A stretch of DNA of 64,000 nucleotides from an uncultured Bacteroidota bacterium (GCA_903853805.1 CAINUN010000062.1:37402-101401); one strand, 5' to 3'. Positions 43,776-52,839 are shown, counted from the stretch's first letter. Notes: generated by a model not told the origin, from the sequence alone. Program-made: numbers and translations.

Positions 43776-46700
43776 TTATACCATAGGCAATTCAATGAAA
43801 AAGGAGGTTCCTTGATTGCTTGTTTCAAACCAAATATTACCGTTCCAAAACGCAATAATTCTTTTAGTCATAGCCAAACCTAAACCTGTTCCTGAACCTT
43901 TGGTTGTGAAGTAAGGGTCGAAAATATGCTCCACCACATCAGCAGGAATGCCACTACCGTTGTCTTTTATTTCTAATAGGGCTACTCTTTCTTTTTCTGT
44001 TAGCATAATTTCAATTACACCCTTCTTGTCTTCAGGAATTGCTTCAATGGCATTCTGCACAAGATTGGTAATAACGCGCAGCAATTGGCTCTTATCGATA
44101 AAAACAATTAGCTCGGTAGTAGTGAGTGTAAGGTGTAAGTCAATATTGTTCTTGTAAATTTCTGTTGCCTTTTTAATGAAATTATTTAGCTCCATGTTTT
44201 CTGGAGCAGCCTCTGGCATTTTAGCAAAGTCGGAAAAAGCAGATGCAATATGAGTCAGGTTGTCAATCTGTTCAATCATTGAGTGCGCCACTTGTTCTGT
44301 CATTTGTTTAGCATTCGGATGATTGTTGCTCAATGCTTGTTGTAAGTACTGAACATTTAACTTCATAGGGGTCAAAGGGTTTTTAATTTCATGCGCAACC
44401 TGCTTTGCCATTTCTCGCCAAGCCGATTCTCTTTCGGTTTTAGAAAGTTGCTGGGCTTGAACTTCTACCTTTTTAACCATTTTATTATACTCATTCACAA
44501 GCAAGCCTATTTCGTCTTCGTATGGCCATTCCAGCGTTTCATTTGCTTGTAAATTGAAGCCTTTGAATTTGTCAATAATCATTTGGAGTTTGCTTGTCAA
44601 CCAGCGCGTTATAATCACGGTAAACAATCCTGATATCAGGAAAATTATGGCGAACAAATCTATCAATGCCACCACAAGATTTGATATCTGATAACTGAGT
44701 TCTTTTTGTGATGAGAAAAATGGAATATTGATATAACCTATTGTTTCACCATGCTCAGTCTCAAATGCTAAATAAGAGGAAAGGTAATTTAGCTTACCTA
44801 TTTTTTCTTCTTGAACTATACTATTGCCCCCATCTTGCAAAAGCTTGAAATAGGCATCTGGCATAATAATCCTGGCAAGTATAGATTTGTTGTAAATCCC
44901 TTCTTGTGAGGTGGCATTTAAGCTACCAAATTTGTTGTAAATATTGATATCAATTCCATGCTCTTCAACCAAACGGTTGATGAAGTTTTTAAAAGAAGCG
45001 CTTTCAGTTACTTTATCAAAAGAATAAGCATCGGGAGTTATTTTACTGTCGATAAAATATTGCTTTATGGAACGTTCTGCCACTTGCATGGACTGTTGTA
45101 ACTTTTCCTTGTTCGTTTGTTTTGATTGCTGAATAAAAAAGGAAATGGTAACAATTCCGATGATTAATAAAGCTACAATCACCAAAGACAACATCGAAAA
45201 CTGAATTCGCTTTTGAAGTGTTAGCTGATAGATTTTTTGTTTTTCTTTTTTGAAGAAAAATACCAGGCTATAATAACTAACAGCTATAAAGGCTGATATG
45301 AAAACGACAATACCCAATAAGTAAGAAAATAGGGTTGCCGCTTCAATCATTTCGTTATGACTATCGACAATAACTACCGATTTTTCAGCATCTACTTGAT
45401 AAACATTTCCTTTAAAAGCTTTTTCATTAAGAAAGACAGGAAATGAATAATTCCCTATTTGGGATTTTAATTCTTGATTTACGTAAATGGCACAAGCGGC
45501 GTTTTCATTGCTCAAATTTTCATTCAAATTTTCTGGTAACAAAAGCTCAGGGTAAATTGTTTCTTGTTTTCCAGACTTTAATTTTAGATCAATAAAAACA
45601 TAGCCGACTAGGACTTCCTTTTCATTAAAAATTGGAATAAGTGATGCATATGTTTCACCTGCTTTTTTACTTTCACTATGAAAAAGAAAAGCAGCAACAG
45701 AATCAGCATTATCAAGCTTTGATTCTATTGAAGAAAAACTAACGGTATCACTATTGTAAATTGGTTTGTAGTTATTGTCGAACAGTAAAAATTTAGAATC
45801 AAATCGGTTGAGTGTTCCTGAAAAATAACTTGTGGTAAGGTGTTCATCTATTAATATTCTTGTGTCAGCTTGCGGTGAGTCTAGGTACGTCTGAAGCCAA
45901 TTATCTTTTAAGATATTATTGGCAATATTCTCAAACAAAAACTCCATCATATTGTCGCGCTGATTGACAATTCTTTCAGCATAGGACTTGAGTTCTGTTT
46001 CTTGTTTTTGATGAGAAAAAATCAATAAAGCTACTGTATTGCTTAACACTACAAATGTGGCTAGAAGAACAAGGCGTGAGGAAAAGAATTTGGTAGATTT
46101 TTTACGTAGAACAAAATTGAGCAAACCCAAAAAAACTGCAACCCATGCTACTCCATAACCAAATTGAATTCGATTGTTTTGGTCAACAAATAGAAAAACA
46201 AAGAAAATTGAGCCAATGAAATGTATTATTCGAGCATAGTAACCAGGGATATTTTTGGTCAGTAACTCATTAATGTAATAAAGACCCAACACTGTTTGGG
46301 TAGTGATAAGCAACACACAAACTAACCCGACAACGGTATAGATGCCTATGGAATAAAAATGAGCAACATCAAATGAAATATTAGAATCAAGGACAAGGCT
46401 TCGGATTAATTCAAGGGATAAAAAACTAACAATGCCTAATGCTACAGAAACAAGAGAAATAACAATCCCTTTTTTGAATTTACTTTCTATTTTTCCTCTT
46501 TTATGAAGCAGTAGAAAAAGCAACAACCATAAAGAGGACGATAAGTAGAAAATTAGATACCCAAGTGAAGAAAGAATTTTGCTTGAGGCATAAAGTCTTG
46601 GCGAAAAAAATAAGGTGTTTTCCAGTTGAAATGGAAGCCCGAAAAAAGACACCCCCATACAAATAACACCAATGGTTGCTGCTATTACACCAAAACCTAA

Positions 46701-47396
46701 ATAATTTGATTTCCTTTTTGATAAATCAACTGCAATTAATGTTATCCAAATAATAGTTAGGATAATTGAAATGAGCATTAACGCACAAGTAGTACTGTCT
46801 GGGACTAGTGGTTTGTTATTCACATTGTCTACATAAAATACCGTTTTTCCCTCAATGTCTTGAATTGAATTTACCCCTTGGTTTTTTACTACTATTTCTG
46901 TGGAAATATTTTCATTAGCTGCTAGATGGGAAACCAAGTATTTGTTTTCGAAAGGATACTTATATGCTATTGGGAATAAGGCAATTAATTTCTGGTTTGC
47001 TTTATTAAACGGAAGACATTTTTTTAGGTAAACACCATTATTAAACAACAAATTGGATTGGGTTAACAGTTCTGAATCATTGCATGAACCAATTACATAG
47101 TTGTTGTTCCAAAAAATGAGCTCATTATTACGAAATGCGTAAAGTAAAAATGGTTGTTGCTCTAGTTCTTGTATTTCTTTAAGACTAAGTTGGCTTTGAA
47201 ATATCTTGGTTAGTTGAAGTGTATCATTGAGTAATTTTTGAAAAGAATTTTCTCGCGTTATTAAATCATTACTGATTGTTGCAGCAATAGCTTTTGGTTG
47301 TAAAATTTGTTGTTGTTGGTTATGGAGAAAAAGCAATGAACACCAACAAATTAATGTTGTCAACAACCAACCATAATATGGACTTTTCCTAAACAA
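43776..47396 (-). CDS. Very large NtrY-like multi-membrane sensor histidine kinase
   Basis: A 1206-residue sensor kinase. Order: one N-terminal membrane helix, a periplasmic domain (about residues 30-205), eight closely spaced membrane helices (about 207-475), a second sensor domain (about 480-690), further helices near 695-780, a third extracytoplasmic segment, a helix followed by a HAMP domain near 940-990, a coiled-coil linker, the phospho-acceptor in VAHEIKNPLTPMKL, and an ATPase domain with NLVQNAIEAIP, DNGSGIP and GTGLGLAM. The H-box is of the NtrY kind. There is no adjacent response regulator. The start is TTG, directly abutting the mazG stop, because no ATG precedes the first membrane helix. 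Confidence 0.92.
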   Translation of the reverse strand: MFRKSPYYGWLLTTLICWCSLLFLHNQQQQILQPKAIAATISNDLITRENSFQKLLNDTLQLTKIFQSQLSLKEIQELEQQPFLLYAFRNNELIFWNNNYVIGSCNDSELLTQSNLLFNNGVYLKKCLPFNKANQKLIALFPIAYKYPFENKYLVSHLAANENISTEIVVKNQGVNSIQDIEGKTVFYVDNVNNKPLVPDSTTCALMLISIILTIIWITLIAVDLSKRKSNYLGFGVIAATIGVICMGVSFFGLPFQLENTLFFSPRLYASSKILSSLGYLIFYLSSSLWLLLFLLLHKRGKIESKFKKGIVISLVSVALGIVSFLSLELIRSLVLDSNISFDVAHFYSIGIYTVVGLVCVLLITTQTVLGLYYINELLTKNIPGYYARIIHFIGSIFFVFLFVDQNNRIQFGYGVAWVAVFLGLLNFVLRKKSTKFFSSRLVLLATFVVLSNTVALLIFSHQKQETELKSYAERIVNQRDNMMEFLFENIANNILKDNWLQTYLDSPQADTRILIDEHLTTSYFSGTLNRFDSKFLLFDNNYKPIYNSDTVSFSSIESKLDNADSVAAFLFHSESKKAGETYASLIPIFNEKEVLVGYVFIDLKLKSGKQETIYPELLLPENLNENLSNENAACAIYVNQELKSQIGNYSFPVFLNEKAFKGNVYQVDAEKSVVIVDSHNEMIEAATLFSYLLGIVVFISAFIAVSYYSLVFFFKKEKQKIYQLTLQKRIQFSMLSLVIVALLIIGIVTISFFIQQSKQTNKEKLQQSMQVAERSIKQYFIDSKITPDAYSFDKVTESASFKNFINRLVEEHGIDINIYNKFGSLNATSQEGIYNKSILARIIMPDAYFKLLQDGGNSIVQEEKIGKLNYLSSYLAFETEHGETIGYINIPFFSSQKELSYQISNLVVALIDLFAIIFLISGLFTVIITRWLTSKLQMIIDKFKGFNLQANETLEWPYEDEIGLLVNEYNKMVKKVEVQAQQLSKTERESAWREMAKQVAHEIKNPLTPMKLNVQYLQQALSNNHPNAKQMTEQVAHSMIEQIDNLTHIASAFSDFAKMPEAAPENMELNNFIKKATEIYKNNIDLHLTLTTTELIVFIDKSQLLRVITNLVQNAIEAIPEDKKGVIEIMLTEKERVALLEIKDNGSGIPADVVEHIFDPYFTTKGSGTGLGLAMTKRIIAFWNGNIWFETSNQGTSFFIELPMV

Positions 47397-48161
47397 CTAT
47401 TCCGATTTTTTAGCAAGGTTCCAAAGTGCATCCATTTCTTCAAGGGTCATTTTATCTAGAGTTTTACCTGCTTCGTTTGCCATCTTTTCTATTTGCTGAA
47501 ATCGGCGAATGAATTTCTTGTTTGTTCTTTCCAATGCGTTTTCAGGGTCAACATTTATGAATCGAGCATAATTTACCAAAGCAAAAAGCACATCACCAAA
47601 CTCATCTTCCATTTTATCTTGTTCTCCACTTGCAACAGCTTCATACAGCTCGTTAATTTCTTCGTCTACCTTTTCTTTAACTTGACCCACATGGTCCCAT
47701 TCAAATCCTACTTGCTTTGTTTTGTCTTGTAACCTCAAAGCTTTTACAATGGCAGGTAATGACTGCGGCACTCCACTCAACACTGATTTCTTGCCTTCCT
47801 TTAGTTTTAGTTTTTCCCAGTTTTCTTTTACTTGTTTTTCATTATCAACTACTAAGTTGGTATAAATATGCGGATGTCTTGAAACCAGTTTATTACATAC
47901 ACCTTCTATCACATCATCTAGAGTAAATGCTCCTTGCTCTGCGCCAATTCGGCTATAAAAAACTATGTGTAACAACACATCGCCTAATTCTTCTTTCAAA
48001 GCTTGCCAATTATTTTCAGTGATGGCATCTGCCAATTCATACACTTCTTCAAGTGTTTGAATACGCAAGGATTGAATGGTTTGTTTTTTATCCCATGGAC
48101 ATTGCTCGCGCAATTCGTCCATGATTTTTCTGAGTCGTTCTAACGATTTTGAATATTCCAT
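47397..48161 (-). CDS. mazG: Nucleoside triphosphate pyrophosphohydrolase MazG
   Basis: A 254-residue house-cleaning enzyme that hydrolyses (d)NTPs to the monophosphate and pyrophosphate. Two MazG domains are visible: the N-terminal one with WDKKQTIQSLRIQTLEEVYELADAI and EELGDVLLHIVFYSRI, and the C-terminal one with VDEEINELYEAVA and EDEFGDVLFALVNYARF. The glutamate-rich motifs bind magnesium. It lies between ubiX (21-base gap) and the large sensor kinase (no gap), so all three are probably co-transcribed; the kinase's TTG start abuts its stop codon. Confidence 0.95.
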   Translation of the reverse strand: MEYSKSLERLRKIMDELREQCPWDKKQTIQSLRIQTLEEVYELADAITENNWQALKEELGDVLLHIVFYSRIGAEQGAFTLDDVIEGVCNKLVSRHPHIYTNLVVDNEKQVKENWEKLKLKEGKKSVLSGVPQSLPAIVKALRLQDKTKQVGFEWDHVGQVKEKVDEEINELYEAVASGEQDKMEDEFGDVLFALVNYARFINVDPENALERTNKKFIRRFQQIEKMANEAGKTLDKMTLEEMDALWNLAKKSE

Positions 48162-48182
48162 GTTTTCTTTTTACCGCTAGAA

Positions 48183-48737
48183 TTATTCCTGCCAACGATA
48201 ACTGTTTGTATTAATCCCCGCAAGTTGTAATGCTCTGTTGACAACAGTTGCTGCAAGTTCTTCAAAGTTGGTTGGTTTGCTATAAAATGACGGTGTTGCA
48301 GGACAAATAATTCCGCCAGCTTCCGTTAAGGCAGTCATGTTGCGTAAATGAATTAGGCTATAGGGTGTTTCTCTTACCACGCATATCAATTTCCGGTGTT
48401 CTTTTAGCATCACATCTGCCGCGCGCGTAATTAAATCGTTGCTCATGCCTGCTGCTATTCTTCCTACGGTTCCCATGCTGCAAGGACAAATAATCATGGC
48501 TTCAAATGATGAACTACCTGAAGCAAATGGAGCCATGAAATCATTTTTAGCATAGACTTTAAACGGCAATTGTTCATAGTCTTTATTGCCCAATTCATAT
48601 TCCCAAATTCCAGGGGCTTGCTCGCTCCAAACAACATTCACTTCAAGCGATTCGTTTGATAATGCATGTAGTTTTTCCATCAAAACTTTTGCATAAATCG
48701 AACCGCTTGCGCCGGTTACTGCTACTACAATTTTCAT
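48183..48737 (-). CDS. ubiX: Flavin prenyltransferase UbiX
   Basis: A 184-residue enzyme that prenylates FMN to make the cofactor for UbiD-type decarboxylases. The family motifs are VAVTGASGSIYAKVLMEKL (residues 4-22), SNDLITRAADVML and VVRETPYSLIHLRNMT. The organism appears to use the futalosine menaquinone route (mqnC is in the window), where a UbiD-like decarboxylase acts late, so UbiX may serve that step; no ubiD homologue is in the window. It is the first gene of a unit with mazG and the sensor kinase. Confidence 0.93.
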   Translation of the reverse strand: MKIVVAVTGASGSIYAKVLMEKLHALSNESLEVNVVWSEQAPGIWEYELGNKDYEQLPFKVYAKNDFMAPFASGSSSFEAMIICPCSMGTVGRIAAGMSNDLITRAADVMLKEHRKLICVVRETPYSLIHLRNMTALTEAGGIICPATPSFYSKPTNFEELAATVVNRALQLAGINTNSYRWQE

Positions 48738-48769
48738 TTGGTATGATTTTGGAATTAGGACTTTCCTAA

Positions 48770-48777
48770 CAAAGCTA
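48770..48777 (-). promoter_or_regulatory. -7 promoter element of the ubiX-mazG unit
   Basis: On the minus strand the octamer reads TAGCTTTG, an exact TAnnTTTG match, which would start transcription about 30 bases before the ubiX ATG. The -33 part is not clear. Confidence 0.5.
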
Positions 48778-48849
48778 ATAGGATTAACCCTTATTTTCGT
48801 TTGCTTCGTAAAACTTTGACATTTTCACCAATTAATAAATCATTTCAGA

Positions 48850-49365
48850 ATGAAAAACTTTTTTCTCGCTATTGCCTTTTTATTGTATGCCAACACTTTG
48901 GTTAACGCCCAAGAAATTCAATGGATGAGCCTCGACGATGCGCAGGTTGCCATGAAAAAACAGCCCAAGAAAATCTACATCGATGTGTACACGGATTGGT
49001 GTGGATGGTGTAAAAAGATGGATAAAACCACGTTTCAAAATCCGGAAGTAGTGAAGTATATGAACGAGCATTTTTATGCTGTAAAATTCAATGCAGAAAT
49101 TCGGGATGAAATCATGTTTCGTGGAAAAATGTATGGTTTCAACACTGATAAAAAAGCCAATCAATTGATGGTGGACCTCATGCGCGAACAAATGTCTTAT
49201 CCTACAATGGTTTTTATGGAAGAAAACTTTCAAAACCCAATGCCTGTGCCAGGATACATGGATGTTGCTACGTTGGAAAAGGTCTTAAAATATCTTGCTG
49301 AAGGCTTGTATAAAACCATCCAATACCCTGAATACGAAAAGAGCTTTAAGCCAAGTTGGAAGTAG
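48850..49365 (+). CDS. Exported thioredoxin-family protein
   Basis: A 171-residue periplasmic protein with a signal peptide ending NAQ (about residue 21). The mature domain is a thioredoxin fold of the DUF255/thioredoxin_7 type: KIYIDVYTDWCGWCKKMDKTTFQNPEVVKYMNEHFYAVKFNAE, with the redox motif CGWC at about residues 56-59, and the cis-proline region MSYPTMVFM later. It should reduce or isomerise disulfides in the envelope. It is monocistronic, divergent from ubiX, and convergent with the next gene with three bases between stops. Confidence 0.92.
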   Translation: MKNFFLAIAFLLYANTLVNAQEIQWMSLDDAQVAMKKQPKKIYIDVYTDWCGWCKKMDKTTFQNPEVVKYMNEHFYAVKFNAEIRDEIMFRGKMYGFNTDKKANQLMVDLMREQMSYPTMVFMEENFQNPMPVPGYMDVATLEKVLKYLAEGLYKTIQYPEYEKSFKPSWK

Positions 49366-49368
49366 TTT

Positions 49369-49806
49369 TTACAACAACGAATAAAGGTCGTTGTAGGAGT
49401 CTTGCAAGCTATTAGCACGCTCCAAAAAATCCCATCCCTTTTGCGCGAGTTTATAACGCCCTTTGTGAATCTTTTCTACCAAACCTTTTTCACACAACGT
49501 GCGAAAATGTTTGGAGATGGTCATCGTGTACAGCCCTTTTAAATGCGCGAGTTTGCAGGTGTCACCATCGGGCGTTTCGCACAACTTTTTTAAGGTCAAT
49601 GCCATTTTTTCTTTGGCTGGAATTGTGGCGGTAGGCACCACTTCTTTTTTCAATAAAAAAACAATGATTTTGGTATCGGTGGATGCCATTTTTTGTTGAA
49701 AAATTTTGCGCTCAAGGGATGCAATTACTTCTTCGAATTGTGCAGTTGTTTCTGGAAATTCGGTAAGTGTTTCCTCTATTTTTTGCAAGAGTTCTTTCTT
49801 TTCCAT
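49369..49806 (-). CDS. Putative winged-helix transcriptional regulator
   Basis: A 145-residue protein, probably a DNA-binding regulator. I start at 49806 (MEKKELLQKIEETLTEF) because the longer frame adds 14 residues of no family character. The N-terminal third is helical and acidic, the middle is basic (IVFLLKKEVVPTATIPAKEKMALTL), and the C-terminal part looks like a winged helix-turn-helix of the ArsR/MarR sort (LKGLYTMTISKHFRTLCEKGLVEKIHKGRYKLAQKG). Cys residues in LCETPDGDTCK could sense metals or redox, which is speculation. No close family name comes to mind. A 42-bp repeat lies in the region upstream. Confidence 0.7.
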   Translation of the reverse strand: MEKKELLQKIEETLTEFPETTAQFEEVIASLERKIFQQKMASTDTKIIVFLLKKEVVPTATIPAKEKMALTLKKLCETPDGDTCKLAHLKGLYTMTISKHFRTLCEKGLVEKIHKGRYKLAQKGWDFLERANSLQDSYNDLYSLL

Positions 49807-50136
49807 TGAAGACAAAAGGGGGGTGTTTTTAATGGTAAAAATACGCAATCTTATAGAAAAGGTAGTATTTACTGGAAAAGATAAATACGATTATGAACCC
49901 CCCACTTTATTTATTAATTTTTAAAAATAATCTGTACAGCTTTAATGATTATTAAAATGAAATAATAAATAAACTGTGCTACTATAAAAGGTATTTAATT
50001 AAAAGCATAAATAAATTGTGCTACTGTAAAGCTTATTTATATAAAATCATAAATGAAATTATGCTGAATAATTGCATAAATAAACATTGTTAAATACGAG
50101 GTTATATTTCCCAGTCCCTAGAAAAATAAATGAAAC
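49807..50136. other. AT-rich intergenic region upstream of the winged-helix gene
   Basis: About 330 bases between the winged-helix gene and the end of nth. It is more than 70% A/T. A degenerate 42-bp tandem repeat occupies roughly 49965-50090 (described separately). No exact TAnnTTTG element for the minus-strand gene is seen; the best candidate immediately before the ATG is CCCTTTTG-like and deviates from consensus. Confidence 0.6.
49965..50090. repeat. Degenerate 42-bp tandem repeat, about 2.5 copies
   Basis: The motif ATAAATAAACTGTGCTAC begins at 49965 and recurs at 50007 (ATAAATAAATTGTGCTAC) exactly 42 bases later. A weaker third copy begins at 50049 (ATAAATGAAATTATGCT), again 42 bases on, and a partial one near 50076. 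The spacing of 42 is twice the 21 bp of the other arrays in the window. Confidence 0.7.
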
Positions 50137-50847
50137 TCAGGTTGTTCTTCCTGCTTCTTTTTTTGCTTCTAGTGGGTTGATTGGTGTTTGCATTTCTTCT
50201 TGCATGAATTTGCCTTTTTGTTGGAAATATTTGCATGCATTTCTGATGCCACACACTTCACATTTTGGTCTTCTTGCCATGCAGATATAACGACCATGAA
50301 GGATGAGCCAATGATGTGCTTTGTGAATCAATTCTTTTGGAATTTCTTTTACCAATTGCTGCTCGGTTTGCAAAGGATTCTTTGCGTTGGTTGTCAAGCC
50401 AATTCTTGCTGCAACTCTAAAAACATGAGTATCCACTGCCATGTTGGGTTGATTGAAAATTACGGATGTAATAACGTTTGCAGTTTTCCTACCCACACCC
50501 GGCAATTGTTCCAAAGCCTCTACATTATCGGGTACATTTTCATTGAATTTTTCTACGAGCATTTTTGCCATCCCAAGCAAATGTTTTGCCTTGTTGTTGG
50601 CAAAGCTGATGGACTTGATAATTTCAGTTAGCTCTTCTACATTAGCTTGCGATAATGCAACAGCAGTTGGGTATTTTTTGAATAAAGAAGGCGTCACAAT
50701 ATTTACGCGTTTATCAGTGCATTGTGCGGATAGAATCACAGCAACGAGCAACTCGAAAGGGCTTTTATAATTCAATTCTGTTTCAGCTTCAGGCATGTTT
50801 TCACAGAACCATTGAATGATGAATTGATAACGCTCTTTTTTAGTCAT
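50137..50847 (-). CDS. nth: Endonuclease III
   Basis: A 236-residue base-excision repair glycosylase and AP lyase that removes oxidised pyrimidines. The start at 50847 gives MTKKERYQFI. The helix-hairpin-helix and catalytic lysine are in LEQLPGVGRKTANVI, the catalytic aspartate in AVDTHVFRVAARIGL. The [4Fe-4S] cluster cysteines follow the pattern Cys-x6-Cys-x2-Cys-x5-Cys at CMARRPKCEVCGIRNAC. An extra tail of about 20 residues follows the cluster. The start codon lies just within the end of the upstream msrB gene. Confidence 0.96.
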   Translation of the reverse strand: MTKKERYQFIIQWFCENMPEAETELNYKSPFELLVAVILSAQCTDKRVNIVTPSLFKKYPTAVALSQANVEELTEIIKSISFANNKAKHLLGMAKMLVEKFNENVPDNVEALEQLPGVGRKTANVITSVIFNQPNMAVDTHVFRVAARIGLTTNAKNPLQTEQQLVKEIPKELIHKAHHWLILHGRYICMARRPKCEVCGIRNACKYFQQKGKFMQEEMQTPINPLEAKKEAGRTT

Positions 50848-50848
50848 G

Positions 50849-51358
50849 TTATTTGTTTTCTGGCTCAAATTCTAAAACGGCAGAATTCATGCAAAACCTT
50901 TTGCGCGTGGGTAATGGACCATCATCGAATACATGTCCAAGATGCGAATCGCAACGACTGCAAGTAACTTCAGTTCGGTCCATTCCATGAGTGTGATCGG
51001 GAGTATATTTTACCGCATCAGGACGAATGGATTCGAAAAAACTAGGCCAGCCACAAGATGAAGCAAACTTGGCTGTGGATTTGAATAAATGATTGCCACA
51101 AACAGCACAATAGTAATCTCCTTTTACATCTGTTTTCCAATACTTTCCAGAGAAGGCAAATTCTGTTCCTTGCACACGAGCAATGGAATAAATTTCTGAC
51201 GGAAGAATTTTCTTCCATTCATCATTTTTTACGTTGAGATGATGTGTATCAATCCGGCTGTAGTAAGGGTTTTTATTATTCATGGGATTTTGAGCGTTAG
51301 TGCAATTAGTCAAAAAAGACAAACCGAAAATAACTGAAAAGAAAAAAGTAGTTTTCAT
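50849..51358 (-). CDS. msrB: Peptide-methionine (R)-S-oxide reductase, exported
   Basis: A 169-residue methionine sulfoxide reductase B that repairs oxidised methionines in envelope proteins. The signal sequence MKTTFFFSVIFGLSFLTNC ends in a Cys (residue 19), possibly a lipoprotein site although the residue before it is Asn. The structural zinc is bound by CAVC and CSRC, and the catalytic cysteine is in RFCMNSAVLEF; the motif CGWPSF is also typical. It stands in an operon with nth downstream, whose start is at the msrB stop codon. Confidence 0.94.
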   Translation of the reverse strand: MKTTFFFSVIFGLSFLTNCTNAQNPMNNKNPYYSRIDTHHLNVKNDEWKKILPSEIYSIARVQGTEFAFSGKYWKTDVKGDYYCAVCGNHLFKSTAKFASSCGWPSFFESIRPDAVKYTPDHTHGMDRTEVTCSRCDSHLGHVFDDGPLPTRKRFCMNSAVLEFEPENK

Positions 51359-51519
51359 AAATCTTGTTTGAAAAGATAACTGTTTTATCTGAATAATATT
51401 TCGTGAATGAATGTTAAAGTTGAATGGAGAATATTAACCATGCCTGTTTTTATTGTTGTTTTAAGTCATTTCATTTTGTACAGGTCATTATTGTCACTCT
51501 CTTAAATGACGGACATCAA

Positions 51520-51549
51520 TTTGAGTTAAGCAAAGGGGCAATACCTTTG
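51520..51549 (+). promoter_or_regulatory. Promoter of the CoA-transferase gene, nearly leaderless
   Basis: A TTTG at 51520-51523 followed after 18 bases by TACCTTTG at 51542-51549. The ATG at 51554 lies only four bases after the -7 element, so transcription would start at or one base before the start codon. Confidence 0.55.
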
Positions 51550-51553
51550 CCTC

Positions 51554-52837
51554 ATGACACCTAAATATATACCCGCAGAAGAAGCTGTGAAAATTATTGA
51601 AAGTGGCAACCGTGTATTCATTCACGGAAGTGCCGCCACACCATTAAAGTTAATTGATGCGCTTTTAAAACGTGCAGGAGAGATCAATAATGTAGAATTA
51701 GTAGCCATCTCCACATTCGGAAACATTGATTGGGATCACAAGATTGTAAAGGAAAGTTTTTATTGGAATTCACTATTTGTTTCCTCCAATATTCGTGGAT
51801 GGGTGAATAGCGATCACGGTGATTATATTCCTATTTTTCTCAGTGAAATTCCTAAATTGTTTACACAAGGATATTTACCTCTCGATGTAGCAATGATACA
51901 TGTTTCACCTCCCGATCAACATGGATATTGCACCTTAGGAACTTCAATAGATGCCGCACATGCAGCCGCAATAAGTGCAAAGAAAATTATTGCACAAGTA
52001 AATCCTTATATGCCGAGAACGCAGGGCGATAGTCATATTCATATCTCCAAGTTCAATGCCCTTGTTTGGGAAAATGCTTTGTTACCTGAAGTGAATTACG
52101 GGGAAAAAGTAGATGCTTGTTCTTTAAAAATCGGCGAGCATGTTGCTGGTTTAGTGGAAGATAGATCTACTATTCAAATGGGTATTGGAGCCATACCTGA
52201 TGCTGTACTTCGTTCATTGACGAATCATAAAGGTTTGGGCGTTCACACTGAAATGTTTTCGGATGGTTTAATTCCATTGGTTGAAAGTGGCGTGGTAAAC
52301 AATGAGCATAAAAAAATTCGTCCAGGAAAAATTGTTACATCTTTTGTTGCAGGCACGCGCAAGTTGTATGATTTCGTGAACGACAATCCTGGTGTAGTTT
52401 TCTTAGATGCCTCTTTTGTAAATGACACTGCTGTCATTCGCAAGAATCCAAAAGCAGTAGCTATCAACAGTGCAATTGAAATAGATTTCACAGGACAGGT
52501 TTGTGCGGATTCCATCGGCACTTATCAATTTTCAGGCATTGGTGGTCAAATGGATTTCATGCGTGGAGCTTCTCTTTCGGAAGGAGGCAAGCCAATTATT
52601 GCCATTCCTTCAATCACTAATAAAGGCGTTTCAAGAATTGTACCTCACTTAAAAACAGGTGCTGGAGTTGTCACTACAAGGGGGCATGTTCATTTTGTTG
52701 TAACTGAATTTGGTGTTGTGAATCTTTATGGAAGAAATATGGAACAAAGAGCAAAGCTGCTTATTTCAATTGCAAACCCAGCTCATAAAGAAGATTTAGA
52801 AATTGCTTATTTTGATAGGTTTGGAAAGTTGCCGTGA
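51554..52837 (+). CDS. Acetyl-CoA hydrolase/transferase family protein (4-hydroxybutyrate CoA-transferase type)
   Basis: A 427-residue enzyme of the family I-like butyrate/4-hydroxybutyrate CoA-transferases, which move CoA between carboxylic acids. The N-terminal domain begins YIPAEEAVKIIESGNRVFIHG; the catalytic glutamate is in GVHTEMFSDGL and oxyanion features are in GIGAIPDAVL and SGIGGQMDFMRGA. A later motif is VTTRGHVHFVVTEFGVVNLYG. The acceptor could be acetate, butyrate or propionate. It is monocistronic and convergent with the helicase gene, two bases apart. Confidence 0.92.
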   Translation: MTPKYIPAEEAVKIIESGNRVFIHGSAATPLKLIDALLKRAGEINNVELVAISTFGNIDWDHKIVKESFYWNSLFVSSNIRGWVNSDHGDYIPIFLSEIPKLFTQGYLPLDVAMIHVSPPDQHGYCTLGTSIDAAHAAAISAKKIIAQVNPYMPRTQGDSHIHISKFNALVWENALLPEVNYGEKVDACSLKIGEHVAGLVEDRSTIQMGIGAIPDAVLRSLTNHKGLGVHTEMFSDGLIPLVESGVVNNEHKKIRPGKIVTSFVAGTRKLYDFVNDNPGVVFLDASFVNDTAVIRKNPKAVAINSAIEIDFTGQVCADSIGTYQFSGIGGQMDFMRGASLSEGGKPIIAIPSITNKGVSRIVPHLKTGAGVVTTRGHVHFVVTEFGVVNLYGRNMEQRAKLLISIANPAHKEDLEIAYFDRFGKLP

Positions 52838-52839
52838 AA

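Noticed and set aside
49369..51358. Redox-stress operon of the winged-helix gene, nth and msrB
   Set aside because: nth and msrB abut, but about 330 bases of AT-rich repeats separate them from the winged-helix gene, which points to separate units.
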